Positions 8,458-17,641 are shown, counted from the first letter of the stretch. The stretch: DNA of 64,000 nt from PZPK01 sp963974595 (GCA_963974595.1 CAXBDA010000002.1:1-64000), one strand, 5' to 3'. Translations and numbers: made by a program. The notes: generated from the sequence alone by a model not told the origin.

Positions 8458-10026
8458 ATGTCTAACGAATCCCCCAAAAATTCAACCCAGCCAACAGCTT
8501 CAGATGAAAACAAGTTGATTACTGAACGACGTAATAAGCTGAGTCAGTTAAGAGAAAACTGTAAAGCAAATGGGCATAGAAATGATTTTGATCGCAAAAA
8601 CCTGTCTGCTGATTTAAATGTGAAATTTGGTGAGTTCACGAAAGAAGAACTTGAGGGGCAGAATAATCAGGTTGCCGTTGCCGGTCGTATTATGTTTCAG
8701 CGTGGACCCTTTGCCAAAATACATGATGCTTCAGGCGGTATACAGTTTTATGTGCCAAAAGATATTCAGAAAGAGATTAACTATAAATCAAAATTTGATC
8801 TAGGTGATATTGTCGGTGCACAAGGTACTTTGCATAAATCAGGCAAAGGTGAGTTATATGTGAATATCGACCATGCTGAAAACTTGGTCATGTTAACGAA
8901 AGCTTTGCGCCCATTACCCGATAAATTCCACGGTTTGGCAGATCAAGAAATCAAATATCGCCAACGTTATGTCGATTTAATTATTAATCAGCAAACACGT
9001 GATTTATTTCTTGTCCGATCAAAAATTATTGAAGGCATCCGTCAGTATCTAAGCGAAAGAAACTTTATGGAAGTCGAAACGCCAATGTTGCAAACCATTC
9101 CAGGTGGTGCAACGGCTAAGCCTTTTGAAACCCACCACAATGCTTTGGATATTGGCATGTACTTGCGTATCGCCCCAGAGCTTTATTTGAAGCGTCTTTT
9201 AGTAGGTGGCTTTGAACGGGTCTTTGAAATTAACCGTAATTTTAGAAATGAAGGTCTATCGACGCGGCATAACCCGGAATTTACCATGATTGAGTTTTAT
9301 CAAGCCTATGCGAATTATCATGACTTGATGGATACCACAGAAGATATGTTGCGTACCTTGGCGCAAACTATTCTGGGCACAACCGATATTAAATCCACCC
9401 AAAAGAATAATGATGGCGAAGTCCTTAGCGAAACAATTTATGACTTCGCAAAACCTTTTGCGCGTTTAACCATGGCCGATGCTGTACTTAAATATAACCC
9501 GGGTTTTGATGCGGCTGTGATCAATAATGCCCAAGATCATCTTGAACAGATGATTGCCTACGGACGATCGGTTGGCATCAAAGAAGATGCTAAACAATCA
9601 GCGTGGGGTGCAGGGAAGTGGTTGTGTGAAATTTTTGAAGAAACAGCTGAAGAACAGTTGGATCAGCCAACCTTCATTACCGCATACCCTTGGGAAGTAT
9701 CGCCATTAGCCAGACGAAATGATGAGAATGCCTTTGTGACAGACCGCTTCGAATTCTTTGTCGGTGGTAGAGAGTTAGCTAACGGTTTTTCTGAATTGAA
9801 TGACGCTGAAGATCAGGCGGCTCGTTTCCGAAAACAGGTTGAAGAGAAAGATGCAGGCGATGATGAAGCGATGCATTATGATGCCGACTACATCCAAGCG
9901 CTTGAATACGGTATGCCGCCAGCAGCTGGTGAGGGTATAGGGATAGATCGATTGGTGATGTTGTTTACCGATAGCCCAACGATTAAAGATGTTATTCTGT
10001 TTCCACACATGAAACCATTGAATTAG
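8458..10026 (+). CDS. lysS: Lysyl-tRNA synthetase, class II
   Basis: 522 residues. An N-terminal helical extension (about 1-60) leads to the OB-fold anticodon-binding domain (VAVAGRIMFQRGPFAKIHD), then the class II catalytic core. Motif 1 surrounds MEVETPML, motif 2 is FRNEGLSTRHNPEFTMIEFY and motif 3 is GEGIGIDRLVMLF. The enzyme charges tRNA-Lys in the cytoplasm. It follows prfB by 22 bases and is probably co-transcribed with it. Somewhat longer than E. coli LysS (505) because of the N-terminal tail. Confidence 0.97.
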   Translation: MSNESPKNSTQPTASDENKLITERRNKLSQLRENCKANGHRNDFDRKNLSADLNVKFGEFTKEELEGQNNQVAVAGRIMFQRGPFAKIHDASGGIQFYVPKDIQKEINYKSKFDLGDIVGAQGTLHKSGKGELYVNIDHAENLVMLTKALRPLPDKFHGLADQEIKYRQRYVDLIINQQTRDLFLVRSKIIEGIRQYLSERNFMEVETPMLQTIPGGATAKPFETHHNALDIGMYLRIAPELYLKRLLVGGFERVFEINRNFRNEGLSTRHNPEFTMIEFYQAYANYHDLMDTTEDMLRTLAQTILGTTDIKSTQKNNDGEVLSETIYDFAKPFARLTMADAVLKYNPGFDAAVINNAQDHLEQMIAYGRSVGIKEDAKQSAWGAGKWLCEIFEETAEEQLDQPTFITAYPWEVSPLARRNDENAFVTDRFEFFVGGRELANGFSELNDAEDQAARFRKQVEEKDAGDDEAMHYDADYIQALEYGMPPAAGEGIGIDRLVMLFTDSPTIKDVILFPHMKPLN

Positions 10027-10061
10027 ATGGGCATATTAACATAGTAAGATTTTGTTATTTC

Positions 10062-10140
10062 CGCTCATTGAACTCGTCGAAGTGTGTTTGATGAAACTCA
10101 GGGTTTAATTTGATAGACCCATCGACGGGCTCAGGGAACG
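10062..10140. repeat. Degenerate palindromic repeat pair (TCGAC..GCTCAGG type)
   Basis: Two imperfect inverted arms of about 23 bases flank a spacer of about 33 bases. The left arm contains TTGAACTCGTCGAAGTG and the right arm CCCATCGACGGGCTCAGGGAACG. The cores read as an imperfect reverse complement of each other. They resemble the short palindromic repeats with a CTTCGAC-RRGCTCAGG core that I know as dispersed intergenic elements in many bacterial genomes. It lies between lysS and ung and may act as an mRNA hairpin. No second copy was noticed in this window. Confidence 0.5.
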
Positions 10141-10164
10141 TAGGTTTTTACGAGGTAATTTAAA

Positions 10165-10905
10165 TTGAATCAAGTACCCAAAGCAGCCGCATTATCAGAA
10201 GAAAAATCCGGCAGCTTGCAAGGAAGGTGGGCTGAACTATTAGCTGATCAATTTGAATTACCTTATATGAAGTCTTTACGCTCTTTTTTGGCTGAAGAAA
10301 AACAGCAAGGTAAGACTATTTTTCCACCCGGAAATTCAATCTTCAATGCCTTAAATTATACCGATTTTGATGACGTGAATGTTGTCATTATTGGCCAAGA
10401 CCCCTACCACGGTCTGGGCCAGGCGCATGGTTTTTGTTTTTCTGTTCAGTCTGGCGTGGCTACACCACCTTCTTTAAGAAATATATATCAAGAATTAAAT
10501 CAAGATTTAGGCATGCCTGTTCCTGCCCATGGCACGCTAACCTCGTGGGCAGATCAAGGTGTTTTGCTTTTAAATGCCGTATTAACCGTTGAAGCGACAA
10601 AAGCGGGTGCTCATCAGGGGAAGGGTTGGGAAAGCTTCACCGATAGAGTGATAGAATTGTTAAACGAAAAATCGAAAAACGTGGTTTTTTTGCTTTGGGG
10701 TAGTTATGCACAAAAGAAAGGGCGCTTGATAGATAGACATAAACATTATGTATTAGAAGGGCCACACCCTAGCCCTTTATCTGCTTACCGTGGCTTTTTT
10801 GGTTGTAAGCATTTTTCAAAAACGAATCAATATTTAGCCGATAAGGCTAAAGCTCAAATAAATTGGGCTTCTGTTGTAAGCGACGCTGGAAGAGAAACGC
10901 CATAA
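10165..10905 (+). CDS. ung: Uracil-DNA glycosylase
   Basis: 246 residues, family 1 UDG. The catalytic water-activating motif is GQDPYHG with Asp79, and the DNA-intercalation motif is HPSPLSAYRGFFG near the C terminus. It removes uracil from DNA as the first step of base-excision repair. The start is a TTG at 10165 with GAGG nine bases upstream. No ATG occurs before codon 35, and the family's N-terminal helix needs the earlier start. It converges with the HDOD gene across 27 bases. Confidence 0.95.
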   Translation: MNQVPKAAALSEEKSGSLQGRWAELLADQFELPYMKSLRSFLAEEKQQGKTIFPPGNSIFNALNYTDFDDVNVVIIGQDPYHGLGQAHGFCFSVQSGVATPPSLRNIYQELNQDLGMPVPAHGTLTSWADQGVLLLNAVLTVEATKAGAHQGKGWESFTDRVIELLNEKSKNVVFLLWGSYAQKKGRLIDRHKHYVLEGPHPSPLSAYRGFFGCKHFSKTNQYLADKAKAQINWASVVSDAGRETP

Positions 10906-10932
10906 TATTGAGCAGACTAAATCCTGATAAAA

Positions 10933-11769
10933 TTAGCCATTCAATATCGCCATAGCGGCTTCCATTTGCGCGCTTAGATCTTCATCATCATTTGGGTCAA
11001 TGTTTGGATCGATACCTAAACGTTCAAATGCTGTTACGTGATTCCAGTCTAGTGAGGCGTAGTCGTGATCTGTGCCAGCGTAAGATTGAAGTATTGCCAC
11101 GGTCACTAGGTCAACATAATCTGATTGAGATACTTTTCTGGTAAAATTAATACATTCACGAGGAACAGGTCTTAAGTCTTTAGGGAAGTCCCATTTTTGG
11201 AGAATTTTTTCGCCAATAACGGGTTGTAACTCATCTACAATGTTATCAAGAGCAACACTACTTATTTGAATTTCATTATCTTCGACATATTTCAAAACAG
11301 GTAAGGCACCAATTGCGAAGACCAAGCCTGCCAGCGTCGCTTGACCTGCGGCTAAATGTGAATGTTGGCGTGCCAAGACATTACAAATGCTAGCGATTTC
11401 CGTACTTTTCTTCCATGTTTCGCGCATGCGTTTGTCAATCATCTCAGATGTAGCCTGGAACATTTGTTCCATCACTAAGCCGGTCGCTAAATTACTTGTA
11501 TATTGCATTCCCAAGCGATTAACCGCCATGTTGAGATTAGTGATTTCATTTGCACCACGAAATAAGGGGCTATTACTCACTTTGAGTAAACGGGCAGAAA
11601 GTGCGGTATCTTTGTTGATGACTTCGATGAGATCAAACAGGCCTGAGTCTTCATCTTCGGTTATTTTTTTAACGTCTAACGCAATCTCAGGCAGGGTAGG
11701 TAGAACGATGGTGTCGTTGTCTATTGCGCTTAAAATATCTGTTTTAATTTTTTGACCAATATCTGACAT
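10933..11769 (-). CDS. HDOD-domain signalling protein
   Basis: 278 residues. The N-terminal two thirds fit the HDOD domain (LPTLPEIALDVKKI, then the DTALSARLLKVSNSPLF segment and NLNMAVNRLGMQYTSNLA), an HD-related fold that usually lacks catalytic metal ligands and acts as a protein-protein signalling module. No receiver, GGDEF or EAL domain is fused to it. Such single-domain HDOD proteins are common in motile gammaproteobacteria and are often tied to c-di-GMP or stress regulation, but nothing here fixes its partner. Confidence 0.85.
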   Translation of the reverse strand: MSDIGQKIKTDILSAIDNDTIVLPTLPEIALDVKKITEDEDSGLFDLIEVINKDTALSARLLKVSNSPLFRGANEITNLNMAVNRLGMQYTSNLATGLVMEQMFQATSEMIDKRMRETWKKSTEIASICNVLARQHSHLAAGQATLAGLVFAIGALPVLKYVEDNEIQISSVALDNIVDELQPVIGEKILQKWDFPKDLRPVPRECINFTRKVSQSDYVDLVTVAILQSYAGTDHDYASLDWNHVTAFERLGIDPNIDPNDDEDLSAQMEAAMAILNG

Positions 11770-11856
11770 GCATGCCTCAATAAGCTAAGTTTTGTTCGAA
11801 CACTATTAGTTATAGCAGAGCTTGCCAGATTTTGTGTTTTTCATCGCTAAAAAGCG

Positions 11857-12783
11857 TTATTTTTTAAACTCACTATAATCGATTTCGCTAACGGAAAAAG
11901 GCCAGTGTAAAGCTTCGTCTATAAATACTGCATTATGGTGTAAAGCGGAGTCTATTGGTAAAATAGCCAAGGCACATGTTCCGGTCTCTTTCGAGTAATG
12001 CGAACGGACTAACACGCCACATTTTTTGCCTTCATTATCATAAACGGGTGATAACGGAGCTGGAGTGCTTTGCTGGTCAGAATGCAGCAGATAAGTCTGT
12101 TTCTTTTGTTTTCCGAGAAATTTCATTCGAGCAATGATTTCTTGCCCTGTATAACAGCCTTTTTTAAAGCTCACCGCATCTAAGTGGTGAAGGTTAAGAT
12201 ATTGCAAAATAAATGCTTCTTGGCTTGAGCTATAGAGTTCGGGAACGCCAGATCGTGTTTCTAAAGCAAACCAGTGCTCAAGACTCATGATGCTTGTATT
12301 GTCGAAAGGCTTCGGTAATGATTCGCCATCTTTCAGCCAAATTTCACCCAGTCGATTTTGATCTGAAATGTTCAGATAAAATGTACCGTCAGATTTAGTG
12401 AAAGCACTAAGAGCTTCGCTATTTAAACCAATATTATTTAGCAGTGCAGGGTAGTTATTCGCTTCGATGCTGGTAAACCCGACCGCGCGATAAGCTACCT
12501 CTTCTTTTAATTCGCATTTAAAAAACACCGCATATTTACTCAATTTTTGCAGGGTTGTTTCTAATAAACTTTCATTCATTGAAAGTAGTAAGCCGTGTTC
12601 TGTTTTAATTATTTTAAAAAGGCAATACATTCTACCTTTTGGGGTATTTAACGTACCAAATGAAAAATGCTTTTCAGTGAGTACACTTAGGTCGCAAGAT
12701 GCCTGCCCTTGAAGGAATTTAACCGCATCTGCGCCAGAGATAGAAATGAAACGATTTGGTAACGATGCGCTTAATAAGTTCAT
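11857..12783 (-). CDS. ygfZ: Folate-binding Fe-S/tRNA-modification factor YgfZ
   Basis: About 308 residues from ATG 12783, which has GGAAG just upstream; a TTG nine codons earlier is possible but has no ribosome binding site. It belongs to the GcvT-like tetrahydrofolate-binding family and carries the family signature KGCYTGQE near position 220. YgfZ helps assemble or repair some iron-sulfur enzymes, including MiaB, in the cytoplasm. In E. coli it is divergent from sdhE-ygfX; here it follows those genes on the same strand after a 62-base gap, so the association is kept but the layout differs. Confidence 0.9.
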   Translation of the reverse strand: MNLLSASLPNRFISISGADAVKFLQGQASCDLSVLTEKHFSFGTLNTPKGRMYCLFKIIKTEHGLLLSMNESLLETTLQKLSKYAVFFKCELKEEVAYRAVGFTSIEANNYPALLNNIGLNSEALSAFTKSDGTFYLNISDQNRLGEIWLKDGESLPKPFDNTSIMSLEHWFALETRSGVPELYSSSQEAFILQYLNLHHLDAVSFKKGCYTGQEIIARMKFLGKQKKQTYLLHSDQQSTPAPLSPVYDNEGKKCGVLVRSHYSKETGTCALAILPIDSALHHNAVFIDEALHWPFSVSEIDYSEFKK

Positions 12784-12845
12784 ATGACTTCCAAAGTAAT
12801 AGTTATGCAAAGGCCTCTATATCACTAGCTGTGTTTTCAGATGAC

Positions 12846-13364
12846 TTAGGAAAACTTAAACCAGACCCTTGAGCGCCTATAAGCGCTTAAATTAGCTGCA
12901 TTATACCTACAAATAAATAGGTGCCGTCTAGGGTTTGCGCATATTCTATTTTTGAGAAAATAATAGATAGGCTTCAGACAATAGATCGAGCCATACTTAT
13001 CCTGACTTTTGATACTCTTAGCGTCGGTTATTATTGGTTCGCAGTCGAAACTAAGAAGACTGAATATCGGATGAATAACGCTTTTTGGAAGCAAGGTTGC
13101 TATATATCGACGACCTGTTTTATCTTCCAGATAAACAGTATCAGTGTTGATCTGTATGGAGAAAATAGAGTTGGGTGATGTTAAGAATGCATGCTTTGAA
13201 ATGCATTGATAAGAAATATAAAGCTGTAAGCCAAGTAGTAACAGGGTAAATAGAAGGGGAATATCAGCAAGCAGTATGAGTATTAGAGAGGCAAGGCAGG
13301 GTAGCGTTAATAAACCTGCGACTCTAATACTGGGTACTAATTCAAGTTTAGTCTGGCTGAACAC
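12846..13364 (-). CDS. ygfX: YgfX-family membrane protein (CptA-like)
   Basis: 172 residues with two adjacent hydrophobic segments at about 17-34 and 37-53 and a soluble C-terminal region, the layout of E. coli YgfX (about 135 residues). Identity rests mainly on topology and on its position directly after sdhE, with which it overlaps by 17 bases. In E. coli, YgfX has been reported as the membrane partner of SdhE/CptB and linked to cytoskeletal inhibition. It is longer than usual at the C terminus. The residue-level match is weak, so the call is moderately sure. Confidence 0.7.
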   Translation of the reverse strand: MFSQTKLELVPSIRVAGLLTLPCLASLILILLADIPLLFTLLLLGLQLYISYQCISKHAFLTSPNSIFSIQINTDTVYLEDKTGRRYIATLLPKSVIHPIFSLLSFDCEPIITDAKSIKSQDKYGSIYCLKPIYYFLKNRICANPRRHLFICRYNAANLSAYRRSRVWFKFS

Positions 13365-13611
13365 GGTTTAGGATCATGTTAATCATTTTAAGATGATCCG
13401 GATCACTTGGTACCGAATTGCGCATGAACCAGCTAAATAAATCCGGGTCTTCACATTCGAGGAGTTTTGTATAGAGCGCCTGGTCTTCTTTCGATAAATC
13501 ACGATAAGCTTCATTCAAAAACGGTATAAGAAGAACGTCGAGTTCAAGCATGCCTCTTCTGCTGTGCCATGCTAAACGATTAAAATCAGTCCTATCTTTT
13601 TCTTCAGACAT
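13348..13611 (-). CDS. sdhE: Succinate dehydrogenase flavinylation factor SdhE
   Basis: 87 residues from ATG 13611 (MSEEKDRTDFNRL), against 88 in E. coli. The conserved RGMLELD motif needed for binding SdhA is present, followed by the acidic LLECEDPDLFSWF segment. SdhE promotes covalent attachment of FAD to succinate dehydrogenase and fumarate reductase. The frame stays open upstream to 13671, but the family length and first residues favour 13611. It is the first gene of sdhE-ygfX-(ygfZ). Confidence 0.93.
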   Translation of the reverse strand: MSEEKDRTDFNRLAWHSRRGMLELDVLLIPFLNEAYRDLSKEDQALYTKLLECEDPDLFSWFMRNSVPSDPDHLKMINMILNRVQPD

Positions 13612-13747
13612 TGCATATGACCATATAAGTTGATGAATCGGCATTATAGGGACAGGGCAGCGATGTCTCAAGTTGAAATGTGAATGTTGAATGAATAGCA
13701 GGTTTTTGTTTTTAGTTAATGGTTTAACTGAGCTTATTAGACGACAA

Positions 13748-13912
13748 TTACTTATGGCCTGAGTAGCTTATTCTCAGTGCATCTTCCGGAGACATGTCCC
13801 ACTCATCCTTGGCCAAGGCTGTTCTATTTTGTGTCGAGTGCGCAGGCTTGCTTTTCGTAGCATGATGTTTTTGCTTATGTTGCCACAGATTGCTTATTTT
13901 GAAACTTGTCAT
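13748..13912 (-). CDS. Small conserved-looking protein of 54 residues
   Basis: An ATG at 13912 opens a 54-codon frame on the minus strand, ending at a TAA at 13748-13750. It is preceded by GGAGGG at a spacing of about six bases, one of the best ribosome binding sites in the window. The product is basic in its first half (several His/Lys/Gln residues) and ends in a mixed segment (EWDMSPEDALRISYSGHK) that looks like a folded or interacting tail rather than random sequence. I do not recognise the family. The gene lies alone between sdhE and the GIY-YIG gene, facing away from the latter. Confidence 0.6.
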   Translation of the reverse strand: MTSFKISNLWQHKQKHHATKSKPAHSTQNRTALAKDEWDMSPEDALRISYSGHK

Positions 13913-14055
13913 ATTAAACCCTCCGAACGCTTACCTAACTAACTATATTGTTTATAATAGACAATATTGGCTTACATTTCATTATAAAAAACCTATATAA
14001 ATCAACAATTAACATTGTTTTACAATTGCTCTGCATTTGGTTTGGACTTCTTGCC

Positions 14056-14337
14056 ATGAAAAAAAATAGCCCTTGGTTTGTGTATATGATTCAAACCCGT
14101 TGCGGCAAGCTGTATACGGGAATTACAACCAATATTGAACGGCGATTTCAAGAACACGTTGATATTTACCATGCTCGTGGCAATAAGGGTGCAAAATTCT
14201 TTCGAGGTCATAAACCGGAAACAATTGTGCATTCTGAAATATGCCAGTCTCGATCCGAGGCCTCGAAACGTGAGTATCAAATTAAATCGATGAGCAAAAA
14301 AGCGAAAATCAGCTTACTTGTGAAGATAGATAATTAG
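14056..14337 (+). CDS. GIY-YIG domain protein (YhbQ/UPF0213-like)
   Basis: 93 residues from ATG 14056; the longer open frame from 13948 would add an unrelated hydrophobic leader. The single GIY-YIG nuclease module is seen as VYMIQTRCGKLYTGITTNIERRFQEH, with the KGAKFFRGHKPE segment typical of the small stand-alone family. In E. coli, YhbQ is a putative structure-specific nuclease. It is a single-domain cytoplasmic protein with unclear physiological role. It precedes tonB in the same direction. Confidence 0.85.
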   Translation: MKKNSPWFVYMIQTRCGKLYTGITTNIERRFQEHVDIYHARGNKGAKFFRGHKPETIVHSEICQSRSEASKREYQIKSMSKKAKISLLVKIDN

Positions 14338-14410
14338 ATTTAATGATACTAAAAAGCTTTTGTCTGTATTATATGCGTCGTCGTTATTGCAGATAGTGTG
14401 CTTAAGAATT

Positions 14411-15307
14411 ATGTTTATCCATCGAAATACTCCCTCATACTATTCATCTCGCATTATCATGTTTGCTTTTGGTATTTCCTTGGTGCTGCATGGCTTGTTT
14501 GTGTGGTGGGCACCTAAGGCATCGAACTCTATTCAGTCTGGTGTGACTTCTCGCATCAATGTTTCGACGCAATGGGCGAATATTAATACCGAAAATAGTA
14601 TTCCTTCTGAAGTAGAAAAAAAAATAGAAAAAAAACAACAACAAAAACAACAACAAAAACCGGAAAAAAACCTAAGGGATAAAACGGCTCAAGGTGATAT
14701 TCGATTTGAGAAGAAAACCAAGCCGGTAGAGTCGGAGTTAAATAAAAACACACAAAAGAATGTGACTAAGCCTCAAGTAGCTCAAGTCAAACATAACGTT
14801 TCAAGCCAATCTGTTCAGAAACAAAAGGTGCTAGCCAAAACAGTAGCGCCAGAGGAAACGTTGATTAAACCTAAACTCAGTGCTGTCGAGAATGGTTCAG
14901 ATTCAGGGCAAGCAATCAACGAAAATCTACTGGCTGAAACAAAACACTTGGATAAAGGCGAGTCACTAACACAGGCACAACCATTATCCTCCGCTGCTAA
15001 CAATCAAAATGAAGTCCAAACAATACGCTATCAAATGGGCACAAATGATAACCCGCAGCCTGACTACCCCCCTATGGCCCGTAAACGAGGGTGGCAGGGT
15101 CAGGTGATACTTGGTGTTTATGTCAAACCAGATGGCTCTATTGAGCACTTAACCTTTGTTAAAAGTACTGATCATGGCGTGCTTAACTTTGAAGCCTATG
15201 AAACCGTTAGAACATCTTGGCGCTTCAAGCCTTTAGGAGACAAAGATAAGTTTTCTAAATCAAGCTATATCGAAGTGCCCTTCACGTTTAATATCGCAAA
15301 TAGATAG
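14411..15307 (+). CDS. tonB: TonB energy transducer
   Basis: About 298 residues from ATG 14411 (MFIHRNTPS). There is one N-terminal membrane helix (about 15-32), then a long charged Lys/Gln/Glu-rich periplasmic linker, then a C-terminal TonB domain (QPDYPPMARKRGWQGQVILGV...VRTSWRFKPLG). It transmits proton-motive force to TonB-dependent receptors, here plausibly the btuB product encoded just downstream. No exbB or exbD is visible. The linker start contains A9 and A8 runs at 14616-14624 and 14628-14635, which are slippage-prone. Confidence 0.9.
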   Translation: MFIHRNTPSYYSSRIIMFAFGISLVLHGLFVWWAPKASNSIQSGVTSRINVSTQWANINTENSIPSEVEKKIEKKQQQKQQQKPEKNLRDKTAQGDIRFEKKTKPVESELNKNTQKNVTKPQVAQVKHNVSSQSVQKQKVLAKTVAPEETLIKPKLSAVENGSDSGQAINENLLAETKHLDKGESLTQAQPLSSAANNQNEVQTIRYQMGTNDNPQPDYPPMARKRGWQGQVILGVYVKPDGSIEHLTFVKSTDHGVLNFEAYETVRTSWRFKPLGDKDKFSKSSYIEVPFTFNIANR

Positions 15308-15375
15308 CCCCAACATTTCCCGCACAGATAATCAGCTTGACTTTTAGCCTCTCCAACCTTAAATTAGCGCCGCGT

Positions 15376-15580
15376 TACAGGTATTCGAACTCGATCAGAG
15401 TTCTGAATTAAACGGGAAATCGGTGAGTTATTAAGTTTCCACTTAAAACCATCCCGATGCTGCCCCCGCAACGGTAAATGAGTCAACCTTTAGCAAATGC
15501 CACTGTGTCAAAACATGGGAAGGCGTTAAAGGTCAGTTGTATTTCAACTAGCTCATGAGCCCGGAGACCGGCCTGAAAAC
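15376..15580 (+). promoter_or_regulatory. Cobalamin riboswitch
   Basis: The leader of btuB contains the conserved elements of the adenosylcobalamin riboswitch in order: the 5' P1/P2 region near 15376, GGGAAxCGGTG (15414-15425), the GCTGCCCCCGCAACGGTAA core (about 15459-15477), GCCACTG (15499-15505) and AGCCCGGAGACCGGCC (15558-15573), which carries the B12-box-like 3' part. It is followed by a GC-rich region before the btuB start. Binding of coenzyme B12 should reduce expression of the whole downstream uptake operon. Confidence 0.95.
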
Positions 15581-15682
15581 GTTTTACCGGTATTGCGGAG
15601 GGCGATGCTAGGGCGGATTTTTCCTGCTTATTCATAATTTAGTCCTCTGCACGCCACATTAAAATGTCATTAATGGTGCTGC

Positions 15683-17626
15683 GTGAAATTTAAACTCTAC
15701 ACAATCTGTCTATCTTTGGTTCTTGCTGTGTCAGCGTTTGCTGAGGAACCATTACGCCACCAGGAAGTGATCATTACTGCAAATCCTATTGCTGCAGATG
15801 AGATTGATACTGAATTTCAAACAGGCTATGTAACCGTTGTTCATCGAGATGAGTTTGAGGGTGAGCTGTCTACCGTTGCTGATGTATTGAAAAAACAAAC
15901 TGGCGTTCAAATTCGCCGACTAGGTGGTGTTGGCTCGTATTCAACTATCAATATCCGCGGCGCTAGTGGTGCTCAGGTTAATGTCTATTTAGATGGGATT
16001 TTACTTAATGGTGCTTTTGGCGGGACTGTCGATTTAAGCCAGTTTTTACTTGGATCAGTGGAATCAATTGAAATCTACAGAGGTAATGTACCTGTTCAGC
16101 TTGGGGCGTCTGGTATTGGTGGTGCCATTAATATTAAGTCATTGAAGTCGGCAAAAAATGATAGCAAGCAAATCAGTGTGGGGTATGGAAGTTTCGATAC
16201 CAAAAGGCTGTCGGCAACCGTAATTGAAAGGGAGAAAAATTACGACGCTCTATTTTCTGGTGAATTTTTAAGTAGCCAGAACGATTATGAGTTAATAAAT
16301 GAAAAGGGAACCTATCAATATAGTGCTGATGACACTAAAGAAAAGCGCAATAATGCCGGCTTTGAGCACTTTTCAGGTATGTTTTCGAGTGAGTATCGAG
16401 TGAGTGAAAAATTATCACTGCAAGCGCTCCTCCAGGGTTACCGCAAAGAGCAAAGCGTATCGGAGTTACAAAATAACCCTCTAACCCAGTCTCAAATTGA
16501 TACGGATTTTTTTACGGCCCAATTAAAAGCTAATGTATGGTTGAATGACCATACAAGCTATGTATTTAAGTTATTCTCTGCCGATAAAAAAGAACGTTAT
16601 AAAGATTTTCAAAACCGAATAGGTACTAAAGCAAATAATGAAAAGGGAGGTACAGCTACTAGAGGGGTTGGGTTCCAAGCAAGTAAAAATTATTTCTCTC
16701 ATCTCTTGAGCTTAAACATTGAAAGTAAGTCAGAGAAATATATTCAGGAAGATTATACCGATAAAGTAAAAAACGAATACAGTCGTTTAAATACAACATT
16801 TGGTTTACAGGATGAATGGCTTGATGCATCAGGCAGCCATATGTTGACCTTTGGGCTTAAAACGCAATATGTCGATGATAATAATGGTGAGCTGGCTAAT
16901 GAAAATACCGATTTTTATTCTAGTTATTATTCAGGGTATCGTTACCAGATTAACCAGGATTGGTTGTTTAAAACAAACCTGGCACGTGAAATTCGTATTC
17001 CTTTACTAAATGAAAAGTTTGGTGATCGAGGCTATACGGTTGGTACGGAAGAACTTAAGCCGGAAACTGCCATCAATGCTGATATTGGATTTAAATATAA
17101 TCTGGAAAACTTTAGCATAGGCTCCGCATACTTTTATCGAAAGCTTGATGACGCCATCATCCTTATCTTTAGCTCACAAGGAGTGGGTAAACCCGATAAT
17201 ATATCAAAAGCGGACATCCATGGTTTAGAACTGGAGTCTGCTTTCGATATAAACTCTAACTTCTCTGTACTCATCAATACAACTATTCAGCGCGCTAAAG
17301 ATTTGTCTTCATCAAGCAGCTCTTCAGGGAAATCTTTACCTGGCTTATATCAAAGGGAAGCCTTCCTCTCGGCAAAATATCGACATAACGCGTTTGAGTA
17401 TTCCCTGGAATACGAATATCAAGCTGGAGGTTTTTATGATTCATCGAACGTGGAAGACGCTCAGTTACCAACATCAAAACAAGTTAATTTAATGGTGAAA
17501 TGGGAGGGAGTCGGCCATCGAATTGAGTTTGTTATTGATAATTTGACCGATCAAATGATTCAAGATTTTAATCGTTACCCGAGTCCGGGCAGGGCTCTAT
17601 CAGTTAGTTATGCATATAATTTTTAA
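15683..17626 (+). CDS. btuB: TonB-dependent vitamin B12 receptor
   Basis: 647 residues. Signal peptide with cleavage likely after AFA (residue 20), and TonB box QEVIITAN at 27-34. Plug domain: VLKKQTGVQIRRLGG...INIRGASGAQVNVYLDGI...SVESIEIYRGNVPV. Then a 22-strand-type barrel ending in SYAYNF. It imports corrinoids across the outer membrane with energy from TonB. The cobalamin riboswitch upstream fixes the substrate class. It is the first gene of a seven-gene B12 operon and is 15 bases from the next gene. Confidence 0.93.
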   Translation: MKFKLYTICLSLVLAVSAFAEEPLRHQEVIITANPIAADEIDTEFQTGYVTVVHRDEFEGELSTVADVLKKQTGVQIRRLGGVGSYSTINIRGASGAQVNVYLDGILLNGAFGGTVDLSQFLLGSVESIEIYRGNVPVQLGASGIGGAINIKSLKSAKNDSKQISVGYGSFDTKRLSATVIEREKNYDALFSGEFLSSQNDYELINEKGTYQYSADDTKEKRNNAGFEHFSGMFSSEYRVSEKLSLQALLQGYRKEQSVSELQNNPLTQSQIDTDFFTAQLKANVWLNDHTSYVFKLFSADKKERYKDFQNRIGTKANNEKGGTATRGVGFQASKNYFSHLLSLNIESKSEKYIQEDYTDKVKNEYSRLNTTFGLQDEWLDASGSHMLTFGLKTQYVDDNNGELANENTDFYSSYYSGYRYQINQDWLFKTNLAREIRIPLLNEKFGDRGYTVGTEELKPETAINADIGFKYNLENFSIGSAYFYRKLDDAIILIFSSQGVGKPDNISKADIHGLELESAFDINSNFSVLINTTIQRAKDLSSSSSSSGKSLPGLYQREAFLSAKYRHNAFEYSLEYEYQAGGFYDSSNVEDAQLPTSKQVNLMVKWEGVGHRIEFVIDNLTDQMIQDFNRYPSPGRALSVSYAYNF

Positions 17627-17641
17627 TATAAAGGAGAAAAC

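Noticed and set aside
10905..10947. ATATTGA / TCAATAT inverted repeat between ung and the HDOD gene
   Set aside because: Only seven AT-rich pairs with a long loop; too weak to call a terminator.
15683..17626. btuB considered as a siderophore receptor
   Set aside because: The cobalamin riboswitch directly upstream and the cobQ/cobO genes downstream fit B12 much better.
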